This document shows positions 8,443 through 17,285 of a DNA stretch of 64,000 nucleotides, piece by piece. The translations under genes were made by a program, and so were the position numbers. The stretch's first letter is position 1, and every line of letters starts with the position of its first letter. Origin of the DNA: Paenibacillus polysaccharolyticus. Its GTDB lineage: Bacteria > Bacillota > Bacilli > Paenibacillales > Paenibacillaceae. The notes under the pieces were generated by a model, which saw nothing but the letters and a program-made list of their open reading frames with translations, was not told the DNA's origin and ran no database searches. The stretch is from NCBI RefSeq assembly GCF_900102085.1, contig NZ_FMVM01000021.1:1-64000 (forward strand), given 5' to 3'.

Positions 8443-9155
8443 ACCGGCTCCGCCTCCAGCTTATATCCAATGCCCCATAACGTTTTAATGTAACGTGGAG
8501 CAGAAGGATCAACTTCCAGCTTTTCTCGCAAGCGGCGCATATGTACATTGATAATATTTTCATCGCCATAATAGTGATCATTCCAGACGGACGCGTAAAT
8601 CTGAGCCTTGGTGAACACTTTACCGGGATGGGTGACCAATAATTTTAAAATGCCAAACTCCTTGGACGTTAATTTGATCGGCTCTCCCTCGCGCTCTACC
8701 TCATACGTTTCCATGTCCACCACAAGTCCGCCGAGAATTATTCTGTGGTCGTGGGCTTCTTCTTCCGCAGGCTGAGCAGTGTAATTGGCACGGCGGATGG
8801 CCGCTTTGATGCGAGCTGTCAGCTCAATCAGCGAGAACGGTTTGCTCAAGTAATCGTCAGCCCCGAAGCCAAGACCCAGTGCTTTGTCTACGTCCCCATC
8901 TTTGGCAGATAGAATGAGTACGGGCACCAGACTTCTTGCGCGAATCGTTTGCAGGACTTCCATCCCGCTGCGATGCGGAAGCATGAGATCAAGAATGATC
9001 AGGTCAAAACCAGGCTTCGCCTCGTTGAACAGCCGTTCTGCCTCCAGACCGTCATAGGCATATTTAAGGTCAAAGCCCTCTTTTTCCAAATAGGGACCAA
9101 CCATCTCACTAATCGAACGATCGTCTTCCACAAGCAACAAGCGATGACTTGACAT
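8439..9155 (-). CDS. OmpR-family response regulator
   Basis: A 238-residue regulator. The receiver domain shows LLVEDDRS, the phospho-acceptor aspartate in LIILDLMLPHRSG, and the lysine in ADDYLSKPFS. The winged helix ends KTLWGIGYKLE. I chose ATG 9155 over the longer frame start at 9179 because GGAGGGG sits just before it. It is translationally coupled to the kinase at 7498-8442. Its likely target is the ABC operon just downstream, which has an 11-bp-spaced direct repeat in its leader. Confidence 0.9.
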   Translation of the reverse strand: MSSHRLLLVEDDRSISEMVGPYLEKEGFDLKYAYDGLEAERLFNEAKPGFDLIILDLMLPHRSGMEVLQTIRARSLVPVLILSAKDGDVDKALGLGFGADDYLSKPFSLIELTARIKAAIRRANYTAQPAEEEAHDHRIILGGLVVDMETYEVEREGEPIKLTSKEFGILKLLVTHPGKVFTKAQIYASVWNDHYYGDENIINVHMRRLREKLEVDPSAPRYIKTLWGIGYKLEAEPV

Positions 9156-9251
9156 AAACTCCCCTCCGGCATAAAACATTTTCTATGAAGCTATTCTATA
9201 AGACCGTTTTCTTTATTACCTCACAGTTTGATGAAATTGGCAATGACAGAT

Positions 9252-9305
9252 CAAAAAAACCTGACCAAGCAGGCACTTCGGGTTGAAGTGTGCTCCATCA
9301 GGTTT
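9252..9305 (-). terminator. Terminator after the DegV gene
   Basis: A long minus-strand hairpin, with outer stem AAACCTGA/TCAGGTTT and inner stem ACTTC/GAAGT, is followed by a run of seven T. It lies about 70 bp past the DegV-family stop codon. Confidence 0.75.
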
Positions 9306-9375
9306 ATTAATGACGTTATTTATGATTGCGTTCGTTCACTAAACGATGCGATGTGGATCAACAGTTATCTTGCAG

Positions 9376-10218
9376 CTATGCATTTTCTCCCCGAATCCAG
9401 CACAATCCAATTGTACCGGCCCCGGCATGAATGCTCACCACTGGAATAAATGGCATGATTTCTGTTCTCAAACGTGGAAGTAACTCTGCGATCTGCTGTT
9501 TGATACTATGGGCTTCGTCGTGATTGTTTGCATGCATAATGCACACATGTTTCACCTTCTCCATGTCTTTTTTCAGCATCTCGAGCATGCGCTCTTTTGT
9601 ACGTTTGAACGTACGAATCTTCTCATTCACTACGACTTTGCCCTCTTCGAACCGAAGCAACAAGTGTATCTTGAGCAGTTGGCTGATAATCAGTTGTGTC
9701 CCGGTCACACGACCGCTGCGATGAAGATTTTGAAGACTCGCAGGAATCAGATAAAAAGACATGTTATCAATCATCTGTTCGATACGATGTTTAATCTCGG
9801 CAGCGGAACATCCCTGCTTCTGCCATTCCAGACCTTGCATAATCATCTCGCGAAGAGGATAAGCGCCTGCCCTTGAATCAATTGCGGTAACCGTCACGCC
9901 TGCCATCTCCGCTGCCTGCATCGAGGTGTGGAGCGTTCCGCTAAGTGCCGTGGAGCAATGAATCGTTATAATCTCATCATACTGATCCTTAATGGATTCA
10001 TACAGTTCGATAAACTCACCAATCGGCGGTTGTGAACTGCTCGCGCGCGATGAAGTTGCCAATTTCTCATAAAAGGTATCGGACGAGATTTCTTCGGTTT
10101 CCCGGTAACATTCCTCGCCAAATACAATGCGCAGCGGCACAATGTAGATATGATTTTGCTCCGCAAAAGCGGAATCCAGTGTACTGGTGCTATCGGTGAC
10201 CCATGCAATTTTCTTCAT
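9376..10218 (-). CDS. DegV family fatty-acid-binding protein
   Basis: A 280-residue cytosolic protein of the DegV (FakB) fold. It begins KKIAWVTDSTSTLD, followed by an IVPLRIVFG strand, SSQPPIGEF (lipid-contacting TSQPS-like loop), STALSGT, and DSRAGAYPLREM. The family binds fatty acids; FakB members present them to the kinase FakA, but many DegV proteins have no known partner. The frame extends upstream to 10260, but the ATG at 10218, preceded by AGAAGGA, fits the family start better. It stands alone, divergent from the ABC exporter genes, with a terminator behind it. Confidence 0.88.
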   Translation of the reverse strand: MKKIAWVTDSTSTLDSAFAEQNHIYIVPLRIVFGEECYRETEEISSDTFYEKLATSSRASSSQPPIGEFIELYESIKDQYDEIITIHCSTALSGTLHTSMQAAEMAGVTVTAIDSRAGAYPLREMIMQGLEWQKQGCSAAEIKHRIEQMIDNMSFYLIPASLQNLHRSGRVTGTQLIISQLLKIHLLLRFEEGKVVVNEKIRTFKRTKERMLEMLKKDMEKVKHVCIMHANNHDEAHSIKQQIAELLPRLRTEIMPFIPVVSIHAGAGTIGLCWIRGENA

Positions 10219-10425
10219 GACATCCTTCTCTCTTGCCGGATTGTTCGTGCTGGTAATCATCTACCCGTCGTCAGGCACATGCCCGGCCGTTATTTTAAAT
10301 TTGAATAAACACAATTGTAAACGCTTGCGCTCTTACCTCTTCATTATAAAGGAATTCTCCCCTGCCTGTCTTGTGGCGCATTCATGAACAATCCCTCACG
10401 TTCCAGTATTCGCTAAAAAAATGTC

Positions 10426-10454
10426 TTGCCTGTGAAGGAATATATTGGTATGCT
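10426..10454 (+). promoter_or_regulatory. Promoter of the two-permease ABC exporter operon
   Basis: TTGCCT (10426-10431) and TATGCT (10449-10454) are spaced by 17 bp, about 75 bp before the first permease start. This is a good sigma-A match. Confidence 0.5.
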
Positions 10455-10528
10455 GTTGTCCTTCTCTCTTTTTCGCCTTGACTGAAGTGAACGGGTCCGC
10501 CGTTCAATCCACTTATCGGAGGTGTCAT

Positions 10529-11305
10529 ATGCTTTATTTTACGTTGGCTTCCAAAGCCTACGCCCGAAACCTGCAATATCGCGGGGCACACATGGTACAT
10601 AACCTGGCAAGCGCCATGTTTGGTTACATGTATGCTTGTCTCTGGATCGGCATCGGGGCCGACCACCAGCTTGGAGAATATGGGGTGCAGGGGATGATCA
10701 GTTACATTGCATTCACGCAATCGTCACTCTGGATTTCAGGTTTCCTGACGAACGGACTCGGTATTCCGCTCAGTGTCAGGACAGGGCAGATCGCACTGGA
10801 TCTCATGCGTCCGGTACATCTGTTTACTCACCTGATGGCACGGGAATGGGGGCAGATCGCCTACCAGTTCGTGTACAAAAGCCTTCCCATCTACCTTCTC
10901 TACTCCATCGTTTTTTCCCTAAAATGGCCTTCAGAGGCCTGGACTCTGGGCTATGCCGCACTTGCACTTGCTGGCGCAGCATACTTGTCCATCTGCATGA
11001 ACTATATTATCGGTGTCACATCCATGTGGACTACGGAATCATCCTGGCTACACTGGGCCAATCATGCCTTGATGAACCTGATGGCTGGTTTCTTCATCCC
11101 ACTGGAATGGTTGCCGAACTGGCTGGAACAACTGGCCTGGCTGTCGCCCTATCCCTTTTTACTCTATGTACCTACCCGAATTTACCTTGGTTTTGAAGAC
11201 GGCTCCTTCCTATGGGGAACCTTGCTTTGGTGTGTTTTCATGACCCTGCTCTGCCTTGCCGTCACCAAAGTGTTACGTCGTAAAGTGGAGGTGCAAGGGG
11301 GATGA
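10529..11305 (+). CDS. ABC-2 family permease (viologen-exporter type), subunit 1
   Basis: A 258-residue permease with about six membrane segments, of the ABC-2 group once called DUF990. Seen: an N-terminal YFTLASKAYARNLQYRGAH cytoplasmic segment, then paired helices, and a C-terminal KVLRRKVEVQGG tail. ATG 10529 was chosen because CGGAGGTG precedes it; an earlier in-frame ATG at 10445 has no site. It overlaps the next permease by 4 bp (ATGA), and the two probably form a heterodimer that works with the ATPase at 12324-13298. Family members export cationic dyes such as viologens or unknown compounds. Confidence 0.85.
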   Translation: MLYFTLASKAYARNLQYRGAHMVHNLASAMFGYMYACLWIGIGADHQLGEYGVQGMISYIAFTQSSLWISGFLTNGLGIPLSVRTGQIALDLMRPVHLFTHLMAREWGQIAYQFVYKSLPIYLLYSIVFSLKWPSEAWTLGYAALALAGAAYLSICMNYIIGVTSMWTTESSWLHWANHALMNLMAGFFIPLEWLPNWLEQLAWLSPYPFLLYVPTRIYLGFEDGSFLWGTLLWCVFMTLLCLAVTKVLRRKVEVQGG

Positions 11306-12102
11306 AACCTATCTCGTGGTTCCACTTATATAAAATACTCATTCAAACCAGCATCCGCAGCCGCATGCAGTACAAGTTTAACTTCGTGCTGGGAGCCATC
11401 CTGGCCGCTCTGATTCAAATCTCCGAATTTCTGATGGTCGCGTTGGTACTGCACAAATTCGGTGCGATCAAGGGCTGGTCGCTACATGAGATCGGTTATC
11501 TTTTTGCGATTATGACATTATCCAAAACGCTATATCGCACATTCGGCAATGAAGTGCATCATTTGGAAAAATATTTGGTGGGCGGTGAGCTGGATCAACT
11601 GCTGACACGACCGATGCCTGTCCTGCTCGCGCTGATGCCGCAGAACTTCCGCATCATGATCGGTGAAGTACTGCAAGGTGGATTCATTCTATGCTGGTCG
11701 CTTGCGGGCATGATGCACAGCGGGCAGATCGGCTGGACGGTTGTTCCGCTCTCCCTGTTTGTCATTGTGACTGGAGCTATCATTCTTTTTTCTATCGGAC
11801 TCGCTACAGCCACACTTGGTTTCTGGACGACACGTATTGAAGAGTTGCAAGTCATCACAGAGGATGCGGCCCGTACCGCGGCTCAATATCCGCTCACCCT
11901 CTATCCCAAATGGATGTCCGGTCTTCTGCTGACCGTCATTCCTGTAGGATTTGTAAACTATATTCCATCCCTCTACTTGCTTCGCGGTGAAGGCGGTGCT
12001 TGGGTGTTGGCCGTCATTGCTGCGGTAGCCGTGATATGTCTGGTAGCCAGCTTACGTTTCTGGGCGTTCGGCATGACTAAATATCAAAGTACGGGTAGTT
12101 AG
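11302..12102 (+). CDS. ABC-2 family permease (viologen-exporter type), subunit 2
   Basis: A 266-residue polytopic membrane protein related to its upstream neighbour: a short cytoplasmic N-terminus (HLYKILIQTSIRSRMQYK), a first membrane segment, and the conserved region VGGELDQLLTRPMPVL before the third helix, which in this family marks the coupling helix. The start overlaps the preceding stop by 4 bp, a strong sign of coupled translation. It is followed by 221 bp before the ATPase gene, an unusually wide gap for an operon of this type. Confidence 0.85.
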   Translation: MKPISWFHLYKILIQTSIRSRMQYKFNFVLGAILAALIQISEFLMVALVLHKFGAIKGWSLHEIGYLFAIMTLSKTLYRTFGNEVHHLEKYLVGGELDQLLTRPMPVLLALMPQNFRIMIGEVLQGGFILCWSLAGMMHSGQIGWTVVPLSLFVIVTGAIILFSIGLATATLGFWTTRIEELQVITEDAARTAAQYPLTLYPKWMSGLLLTVIPVGFVNYIPSLYLLRGEGGAWVLAVIAAVAVICLVASLRFWAFGMTKYQSTGS

Positions 12103-12323
12103 AGAAGTTATATACGTTGAACGATATATTTACACATTAACGGAGAGGACAGAAAAAATCTGGAAAAGCGAAGCGCTCGCCTTTATCACCGGATATTAAC
12201 CTTTATTAAAAGAATTCAAAAAATCTGGGGATAACAGCGATTGGAAGGTTATTCTGTCATCGGAGTGTCTGTGTAAAATCATTTTTTCAATTTATATGAA
12301 TTAACGGAGGAGGCGTAATACAC
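12103..12323. other. 221-bp gap inside the ABC operon, with direct repeats
   Basis: The stretch has no open frame of note. It contains AAAAAATCTGG twice (12153-12163 and 12218-12228), 65 bp apart, and the inverted match AGCGAAGCGCT near 12167-12177. It looks like an inserted or dispersed intergenic sequence placed between the permease and ATPase genes. A ribosome site (GGAGGAGG) ends it just before the ATPase. Confidence 0.4.
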
Positions 12324-13298
12324 ATGAATATGATTACAGCACGCAACCTGCAAAAACAATTCAAAACTCCTGTCGTGCGGGAAGGCCGCTTCTCAGGCGT
12401 ACGTACCTTGTTTTCACGCCAGTATGTAACCAAAGAAGCGGTACGTGATATCAGTTTTGATGTCAGGCAAGGAGAGTTTGTTGGCTACATCGGCCCCAAC
12501 GGGGCTGGTAAATCCACTACGATCAAAATGCTGACAGGCATTCTTCACCCGACTGCGGGTGAGGTGATGCTTGGCGGGATGAATCCACATGAGGAAAGGC
12601 GCAAGACAGTGCGCAAGCTCGGCGTTGTGTTTGGACAGCGAAGTCAGCTCTGGTGGGACTTACCCGTGAAGGATTCCTATGATATTTTGGCAGAGATGTA
12701 CGGGGTGAGTTCGGATGTCAAAAGGAAACGGTTGTCCCAGTTTGCTGAACTGCTGGACCTCGAATCATTCTGGGCCACTCCGGTTCGCAAGCTCTCTCTT
12801 GGACAGCGCATGCGGGCAGATCTAGCAGCGTCCATGCTGCATGATCCGGAACTGCTTTTCCTCGATGAACCCACCATCGGACTGGACGTGAATGCAAAGC
12901 GAAATATTCGCCAGTTTTTGCGCACATTAAATGAAGAGTTTGGCAAAACCATTCTGCTCACTACCCATGACATGGATGATATCGAACAGCTATGCAATCG
13001 TGTCATGGTTATTAACCACGGACAACTGACCTATGACGGAACCATCGCCTCCCTTCGAGATACGATCGGTTTGCCTACATTGATCCGTGTCGCCTTCCGC
13101 GGAAGGGTTCAACTGCCAGATGCATTACCTTCCGCCATTCAGGTTACAAGTATGGACAATCAGGTGCTGACGGCACTGGTGAACCGGAAGGAATGGCGTA
13201 CGATGGATGTTTTGAAAGAGCTGGAGCAGTGGGGAGAGATCGATGATATTGAGATGAAGGAACCCGACTTCGAGGATGTTATACACAAAGTCTATTGA
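12324..13298 (+). CDS. ABC transporter ATP-binding protein (viologen-exporter type)
   Basis: A 324-residue ATPase. An N-terminal insertion of about 25 residues (VVREGRFSGVRTLFSRQYVT) before the first conserved strand is typical of ATPases that pair with DUF990-type permeases. Walker A is GPNGAGKST (about residues 58-66), the Q loop VFGQRSQLWWD, the signature LSLGQRMRADLAASML (about 154-169), Walker B LLFLDEPTIGLD (about 175-186), and the switch histidine LTTHDMDDIEQL. The C-terminal domain (about 225-324) is the usual regulatory extension. It would power the two permeases encoded just upstream. Confidence 0.88.
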   Translation: MNMITARNLQKQFKTPVVREGRFSGVRTLFSRQYVTKEAVRDISFDVRQGEFVGYIGPNGAGKSTTIKMLTGILHPTAGEVMLGGMNPHEERRKTVRKLGVVFGQRSQLWWDLPVKDSYDILAEMYGVSSDVKRKRLSQFAELLDLESFWATPVRKLSLGQRMRADLAASMLHDPELLFLDEPTIGLDVNAKRNIRQFLRTLNEEFGKTILLTTHDMDDIEQLCNRVMVINHGQLTYDGTIASLRDTIGLPTLIRVAFRGRVQLPDALPSAIQVTSMDNQVLTALVNRKEWRTMDVLKELEQWGEIDDIEMKEPDFEDVIHKVY

Positions 13299-13405
13299 TT
13301 AATCTAAGGGTTGGCCTATCTTATAGTGAAACGGGTTATAGGGCTGTTCAAACGCCGTTACAGGAGAGAGGGACATGACGTACTGTAGTAACGGAGGTGA
13401 GGGTC

Positions 13406-14083
13406 ATGCTTGTGACCAGACATGTTCTTGCTGCACCCAGTCCCTATGCTACGCCTTATTACATCGTGCGTGGAACGAATCCCGGACCCGTCATGATGAT
13501 TACATCCGGAGTTCATGGCAATGAAACCGCGAGCATGGCTGCTGCACAGAAGCTTGCCGATGATTGTGCCTCGGGGCGGCGTGTGATTCATAGCGGAACC
13601 TTGATTATTGTGCCGAGAGTCAACCAGCAGGCTTATGCGAAAAAAATCAGAGGCAAACCTGACCTGAACCGCACCTTTCCTCGCCGCAAGTCAGGAAAAT
13701 CGAAGCATCCACTGGCAGCCGCCGTGTTCAAGCTTGCACGGGAGCATCAGCCTGACTGGTGGCTCGATCTGCATGAGGCAAATGGTCTGTCACAGCTCAC
13801 TCCACGCGTGCTTGGACAAACGCTGATCACCAATCCAGGTAGCTCCAGCGTGCCGATCTGCCGCAGGGTGATTGAGCGCATGAACCGCTCTATACCCGTG
13901 GGCAAGCATCATTTTAATCTAAAGCGGCATGAGTTGCCCGGCTCCGCTCGGACAGCGGCTTCAAGGTTGCTACATGCGAAGTCTATCACCGTGGAAACGT
14001 GCTGGAGCCTGAAACGCGCTGTACGGATCAAGTACCAGACGGAAATTGTTCATCATTTTCTACGAGAAGCAGGTATGACTTGA
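13406..14083 (+). CDS. Succinylglutamate desuccinylase/aspartoacylase-like zinc hydrolase (M14 fold)
   Basis: A 225-residue protein with the zinc motif GVHGNET (His and Glu ligands, about residues 35-41), the arginine-containing segment GKPDLNRTFPR (about 84-94), and WWLDLHEA (third ligand histidine, about 118-125). These are hallmarks of the AstE/AspA branch of M14 carboxypeptidase-fold enzymes, which cleave amide bonds of N-acyl amino acids. The usual C-terminal beta domain of aspartoacylases is missing, so the real substrate is open. A GTG at 13397 is possible, but ATG 13406 has the better-spaced GGAGGTGA site. A terminator-like hairpin follows. Confidence 0.8.
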   Translation: MLVTRHVLAAPSPYATPYYIVRGTNPGPVMMITSGVHGNETASMAAAQKLADDCASGRRVIHSGTLIIVPRVNQQAYAKKIRGKPDLNRTFPRRKSGKSKHPLAAAVFKLAREHQPDWWLDLHEANGLSQLTPRVLGQTLITNPGSSSVPICRRVIERMNRSIPVGKHHFNLKRHELPGSARTAASRLLHAKSITVETCWSLKRAVRIKYQTEIVHHFLREAGMT

Positions 14084-14096
14084 GCGAAAAAACAAA

Positions 14097-14160
14097 AACC
14101 ACCTCCATTGCAGAGAAGCCGATGAATGACATCGACGGGCGCAATGGGGGTGTTATTTTT
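14097..14160 (+). terminator. Terminator-like hairpin after the M14-type gene
   Basis: ACCACCTCCATTGC pairs with GCAATGGGGGTGTT around a 30-nt loop and is followed by ATTTTT. It sits between two convergent genes. Confidence 0.5.
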
Positions 14161-14209
14161 GTATTATCCATGCAACATCACGAATTCCAGTATGTTTAGA
14201 GAACCTTCT

Positions 14210-14713
14210 TTAGAAAATATACCGATCTGTTTTCCAATACCAGAATTTTTCTCCCTGAGAGATAATAAATCGCTCCAGCCATGTTTTGAAATTAGTATTA
14301 AAGTGACCTGAAAAATCAACGGGATTCATACTTTCACATAGTAATAAGTATTCTTCCTCGCCGGAGTGCCACCGATCCAGATCAATCAAGATTCGATCAT
14401 CAACAATGTTTGCCACGGCAATCTTACGATCTGTCGGTTCGTTATAATGCATGACATCTTGTGCAGAGTACAACAAAACCTCTCCACCATATTCAGGATG
14501 CTCAAACAATGAGGCCCCATTACATATTTGTAGAAAGCCTATGTAGTCAGGAGGTAATGAGACAGAAAAGAAATTCGAAATATCCTCAATCTTCTCCTGC
14601 GTTGCTCCAGGTTTCAACCTGTTTATAGCTGTCATTTTCCCCGCAGAAGTAAATATTTCAATCTGGCCATCATTTTGATCAGACCAATCTTTAAACGCTT
14701 TGAATAACTCCAT
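14210..14713 (-). CDS. SMI1/KNR4 (SUKH) domain protein
   Basis: A 167-residue cytosolic protein. The SUKH signature is visible as IEDISNFFSVSLPPDYIGFLQ followed by ICNGASLF (about residues 42-70), then a YGGEVLLYS strand and the FSGHFNTNFKTWLERFI C-terminal helix. In bacteria, SUKH proteins are often immunity proteins that neutralise nuclease or other polymorphic toxins; others have no known toxin. No toxin gene is adjacent. The next gene upstream (14778-15107) is a small unknown protein on the same strand, 64 bp away. Good ribosome site AAGGAG just before the ATG. Confidence 0.8.
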   Translation of the reverse strand: MELFKAFKDWSDQNDGQIEIFTSAGKMTAINRLKPGATQEKIEDISNFFSVSLPPDYIGFLQICNGASLFEHPEYGGEVLLYSAQDVMHYNEPTDRKIAVANIVDDRILIDLDRWHSGEEEYLLLCESMNPVDFSGHFNTNFKTWLERFIISQGEKFWYWKTDRYIF

Positions 14714-14777
14714 CCTTACGGCTCCTTATCAGTAAACTGAACTTGTGAAATCGATTTTGAAGCAGCGATTCTATTCT

Positions 14778-15107
14778 TTATTGCTCCATGCTTTTTACAT
14801 CAGATACAACTTGGAAGCCTTTAGCTTTTCCGCTCAGGTATCCCTGTTCGTAAAAATCAATTCCATTGGAGGTTATTGTAATTGCCACCATTTCAACATC
14901 ATTTTCTACCGAATCAACTACAATATATTTTCTATCTGATAAATAGGTTATCGCCCTATGTTTTTCTATATGTTCTGTTTGGTAGAATGCGCTTTTAGGA
15001 ACAACGGCAGACTCACTTTCTGAAAACCATATGGAATAAAGTTCTGCCAGAATATTGTACCTCTCTTGTATCCTCTCTTTTATGACTATTTCTAGATCAT
15101 CAGGCAT
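14778..15107 (-). CDS. Small protein of unknown function
   Basis: A 109-residue protein I do not recognise. It begins MPDDLEIVIKERIQERYNIL with a predicted helical N-terminus, then a mixed alpha/beta segment including AVVPKSAFYQTEHIEKHRAI and VEMVAITITSNGIDFYEQGY, reminiscent of a small winged-helix or DUF-type fold (the ITSNGIDFYEQ segment resembles the wing of YjcQ/MarR-like domains). ATG 15107 was chosen because AAAGGAGG precedes it at 9 bp; the frame is open to 15227. It is on the same strand as the SUKH gene and may be co-transcribed. Confidence 0.6.
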   Translation of the reverse strand: MPDDLEIVIKERIQERYNILAELYSIWFSESESAVVPKSAFYQTEHIEKHRAITYLSDRKYIVVDSVENDVEMVAITITSNGIDFYEQGYLSGKAKGFQVVSDVKSMEQ

Positions 15108-15314
15108 GCCGAATCCCTCCTTTAATATATAGGAATAAGCAAATATTCTGATCCAACGCCGTATTCTCTTGCCAACCGAAATAAAGCTCTGTTTCTCCAA
15201 TTCGAATAGGTACATGACGCTAACCAACCTCGAATGGAAAATTCAAACGTTGTATTCGTTATATTCGTTTCTCTCCCCCCGTTTCCTGCTCATTACATAC
15301 GACCTGTCTGCTCT

Positions 15315-15350
15315 TAAAAAATAGAAAAAGAGCCGTGATCACGGCTCTAC
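15315..15350 (-). terminator. Strong terminator at the end of the MerR gene
   Basis: An 18-bp perfect palindrome GAGCCGTGATCACGGCTC (15330-15347) overlaps the first base of the MerR stop codon and is followed on the minus strand by a T-rich run (CTTTTTCTATTTTTT). Confidence 0.85.
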
Positions 15351-15748
15351 GGCTCTTTTTTCTCCACTCTAAAGGACTGGATATAACTATCGATTTCGTC
15401 CTCAGGTACAAGCAACAATCCGGCCAGCTGTTTTTGCATCTGCTCCAGATGTTCAATGTGCTGTTGAATGTCGGTTATCCGTTCACGTACAAGTGTTTTC
15501 AACGTCTCTTTTTCCATATCCTCATTACTTAGCAGCTCCAGCGTTTCCTTTATTGCTTTGAGCGAATAACCGAGCGTCTGTGCACCCTTAATGAACTTGA
15601 CTTTCACCAGATAATCCTCGGTATACACGCGATATCCGTTGGAGGATCGATGCGGAGCAGGCAGTATGCCGCTGTCCTCATAATAACGAAGGGTTGCCAT
15701 ACTTACTCCCGTCTCTTTAGCCAATTGACCTCTTGTCATGGTCTGCAC
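15347..15748 (-). CDS. MerR-family transcriptional regulator
   Basis: A 133-residue regulator. The N-terminal MerR winged helix is clear (RGQLAKETGVSMATLRYYED then GILPAPHRSSNGYRVYTED), followed by the dimerisation coiled coil (about 75-115) and a short acidic tail with no cysteines, so it is not a metal-thiol sensor of the MerR/CueR type; an organic ligand or redox-independent signal is more likely. It starts 24 bp after the membrane hydrolase gene in the same direction. The 22-bp palindrome before the hydrolase (17308-17329) is almost certainly its operator, giving an autoregulated operon. Confidence 0.9.
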   Translation of the reverse strand: MQTMTRGQLAKETGVSMATLRYYEDSGILPAPHRSSNGYRVYTEDYLVKVKFIKGAQTLGYSLKAIKETLELLSNEDMEKETLKTLVRERITDIQQHIEHLEQMQKQLAGLLLVPEDEIDSYIQSFRVEKKEP

Positions 15749-15772
15749 AACGCTCTCCCCTTTCCAACTGAC

Positions 15773-17269
15773 TCATTGCGCTTGTTTGTTACGTATCTGC
15801 GTATACTCATGATCATAAGATGCCTCGGGAAATTTTACTGAACTTCCTTGCAGTAGAGGTTGTGCTTCACCTTTCAGATAACGGTCAAAAAAGGCAAGTG
15901 CATAACTTCTCGTAATATCGATATTATGCTCCGCAGACATATTCTTGGCAAACAAACGCGGTGAAATTAAGGCAATATCCGTGAAGCTCTGATGGAAAAA
16001 TCCATCCACGGTCAGATAATAAGTATCATTCAGACTGTTCTTCATAACATGTTTCAGATCGGGTTCAAACTCGGGATAGAATAACTTTTCATACTCGGTA
16101 GGATTGGGTCCCAGACTTTTAGCTGTCTTGCCAGACATGATGTACATAAACGGCTGTTTCAGCGACGACTTGGAAACACTGCCCCAAAATCCACCTTCCA
16201 GGCTGAGTCCTGCATGAAAACGTTCATCTTGTGCGAGTGCTTCGGCTGTTGTTGCCCCGCCATACGAATGTCCCATAATGCCCGTGTGGTTCAGGTCAAG
16301 TCTGCCCTCCAGCACCTGATTCGGGTCACTCACATTCCACTGTTCAAGCGTGTCGAGTACAAAACGTGCATCGGCCGCACGAATGCCGACTCCCTGTACA
16401 TTATATTGATACAACTCTTCTGATGTTGCAAATTCTGGCCCGGCATCATAAGAAACCTTGTGACCATCCGGGAAAGTTACTCGAGCCGACGTATACGGAT
16501 GATCTATGCCTACGACGATATAGCCATGGCTAACCAGCTCCTCCACCGCGGTCATACTCTGAAAACGAGCCGAACGGACACCCGGAGAGAACACTACAAC
16601 AGGATACGAGCTACTTGCATTTGACATCGTTGCACCTTTTACCACATGGGTCGGTATCGTATCCAGATAACTGAATACTTGAGATGGGATGCCAAACACC
16701 AGACTGATCGCTTCCCCCAATTCAGCAGGATATGACTCCGGTTTAATACCTTTTGCAACTTCCGGGTCTACGGGATACCACACATTAATCATCAGTTCCC
16801 GCTTGTCCCCGGATTCAGGCGAAAGAGTCTCCTCACGAGATTCATCTACGATATGTTGTGAAAATGTACCGATGGCAAATCGCCCCGTTGGCTCGGGCAT
16901 TGTAAATGCTGGGAAATACCTCGTAAACATTCCTGATCCAATTCCCGAGAAAGCGGCAAGAAGAAGGATGAAGAGACCGCGCATCCAGGCACGTCCTTTT
17001 GACTTCTTCTTATGTATTTCTGGTGCTACACTTCCAACACTGCGAGTCCATTTCATCACTTGAATCATTAACAGGATAAATAGAATGAGCGCGACAATAT
17101 AAGACGGCAGTAACATCACCCTTACTGAGTCCATGATCGCATGTAGCAGAAAAGCAATCACCAAGGCACTGAGCATGCCTATCGCAAGCTTTCGCCTTTT
17201 CGCATAAAACGGTAAACCCAGCGCCCCTGCTATCGTCACTAGTACGAAAATCCATTCGAATATCTTCAT
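15773..17269 (-). CDS. Membrane-anchored alpha/beta hydrolase (PAF acetylhydrolase-like)
   Basis: A 498-residue protein with four predicted membrane segments: three in residues 1-90 and one at about 105-125, followed by an extracytoplasmic alpha/beta-hydrolase domain. The nucleophile elbow is GHSYGG (about residue 335) after YPVVVFSPG (oxyanion region) and IVVGIDHPY. The arrangement resembles platelet-activating-factor acetylhydrolase isoform II-like bacterial esterases. The substrate is unknown. ATG 17269 with GGAGG upstream was chosen over the open frame to 17332. It is the first gene of a MerR-regulated operon, which suggests that it detoxifies or processes the ligand sensed by MerR. Confidence 0.85.
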   Translation of the reverse strand: MKIFEWIFVLVTIAGALGLPFYAKRRKLAIGMLSALVIAFLLHAIMDSVRVMLLPSYIVALILFILLMIQVMKWTRSVGSVAPEIHKKKSKGRAWMRGLFILLLAAFSGIGSGMFTRYFPAFTMPEPTGRFAIGTFSQHIVDESREETLSPESGDKRELMINVWYPVDPEVAKGIKPESYPAELGEAISLVFGIPSQVFSYLDTIPTHVVKGATMSNASSSYPVVVFSPGVRSARFQSMTAVEELVSHGYIVVGIDHPYTSARVTFPDGHKVSYDAGPEFATSEELYQYNVQGVGIRAADARFVLDTLEQWNVSDPNQVLEGRLDLNHTGIMGHSYGGATTAEALAQDERFHAGLSLEGGFWGSVSKSSLKQPFMYIMSGKTAKSLGPNPTEYEKLFYPEFEPDLKHVMKNSLNDTYYLTVDGFFHQSFTDIALISPRLFAKNMSAEHNIDITRSYALAFFDRYLKGEAQPLLQGSSVKFPEASYDHEYTQIRNKQAQ

Positions 17270-17285
17270 GATTTTTCCTCCAAAC

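Noticed and set aside
10636..11196. 186-residue plus-strand frame
   Set aside because: Shadow in another frame of the first ABC-2 permease, which has clear membrane helices and a ribosome site.
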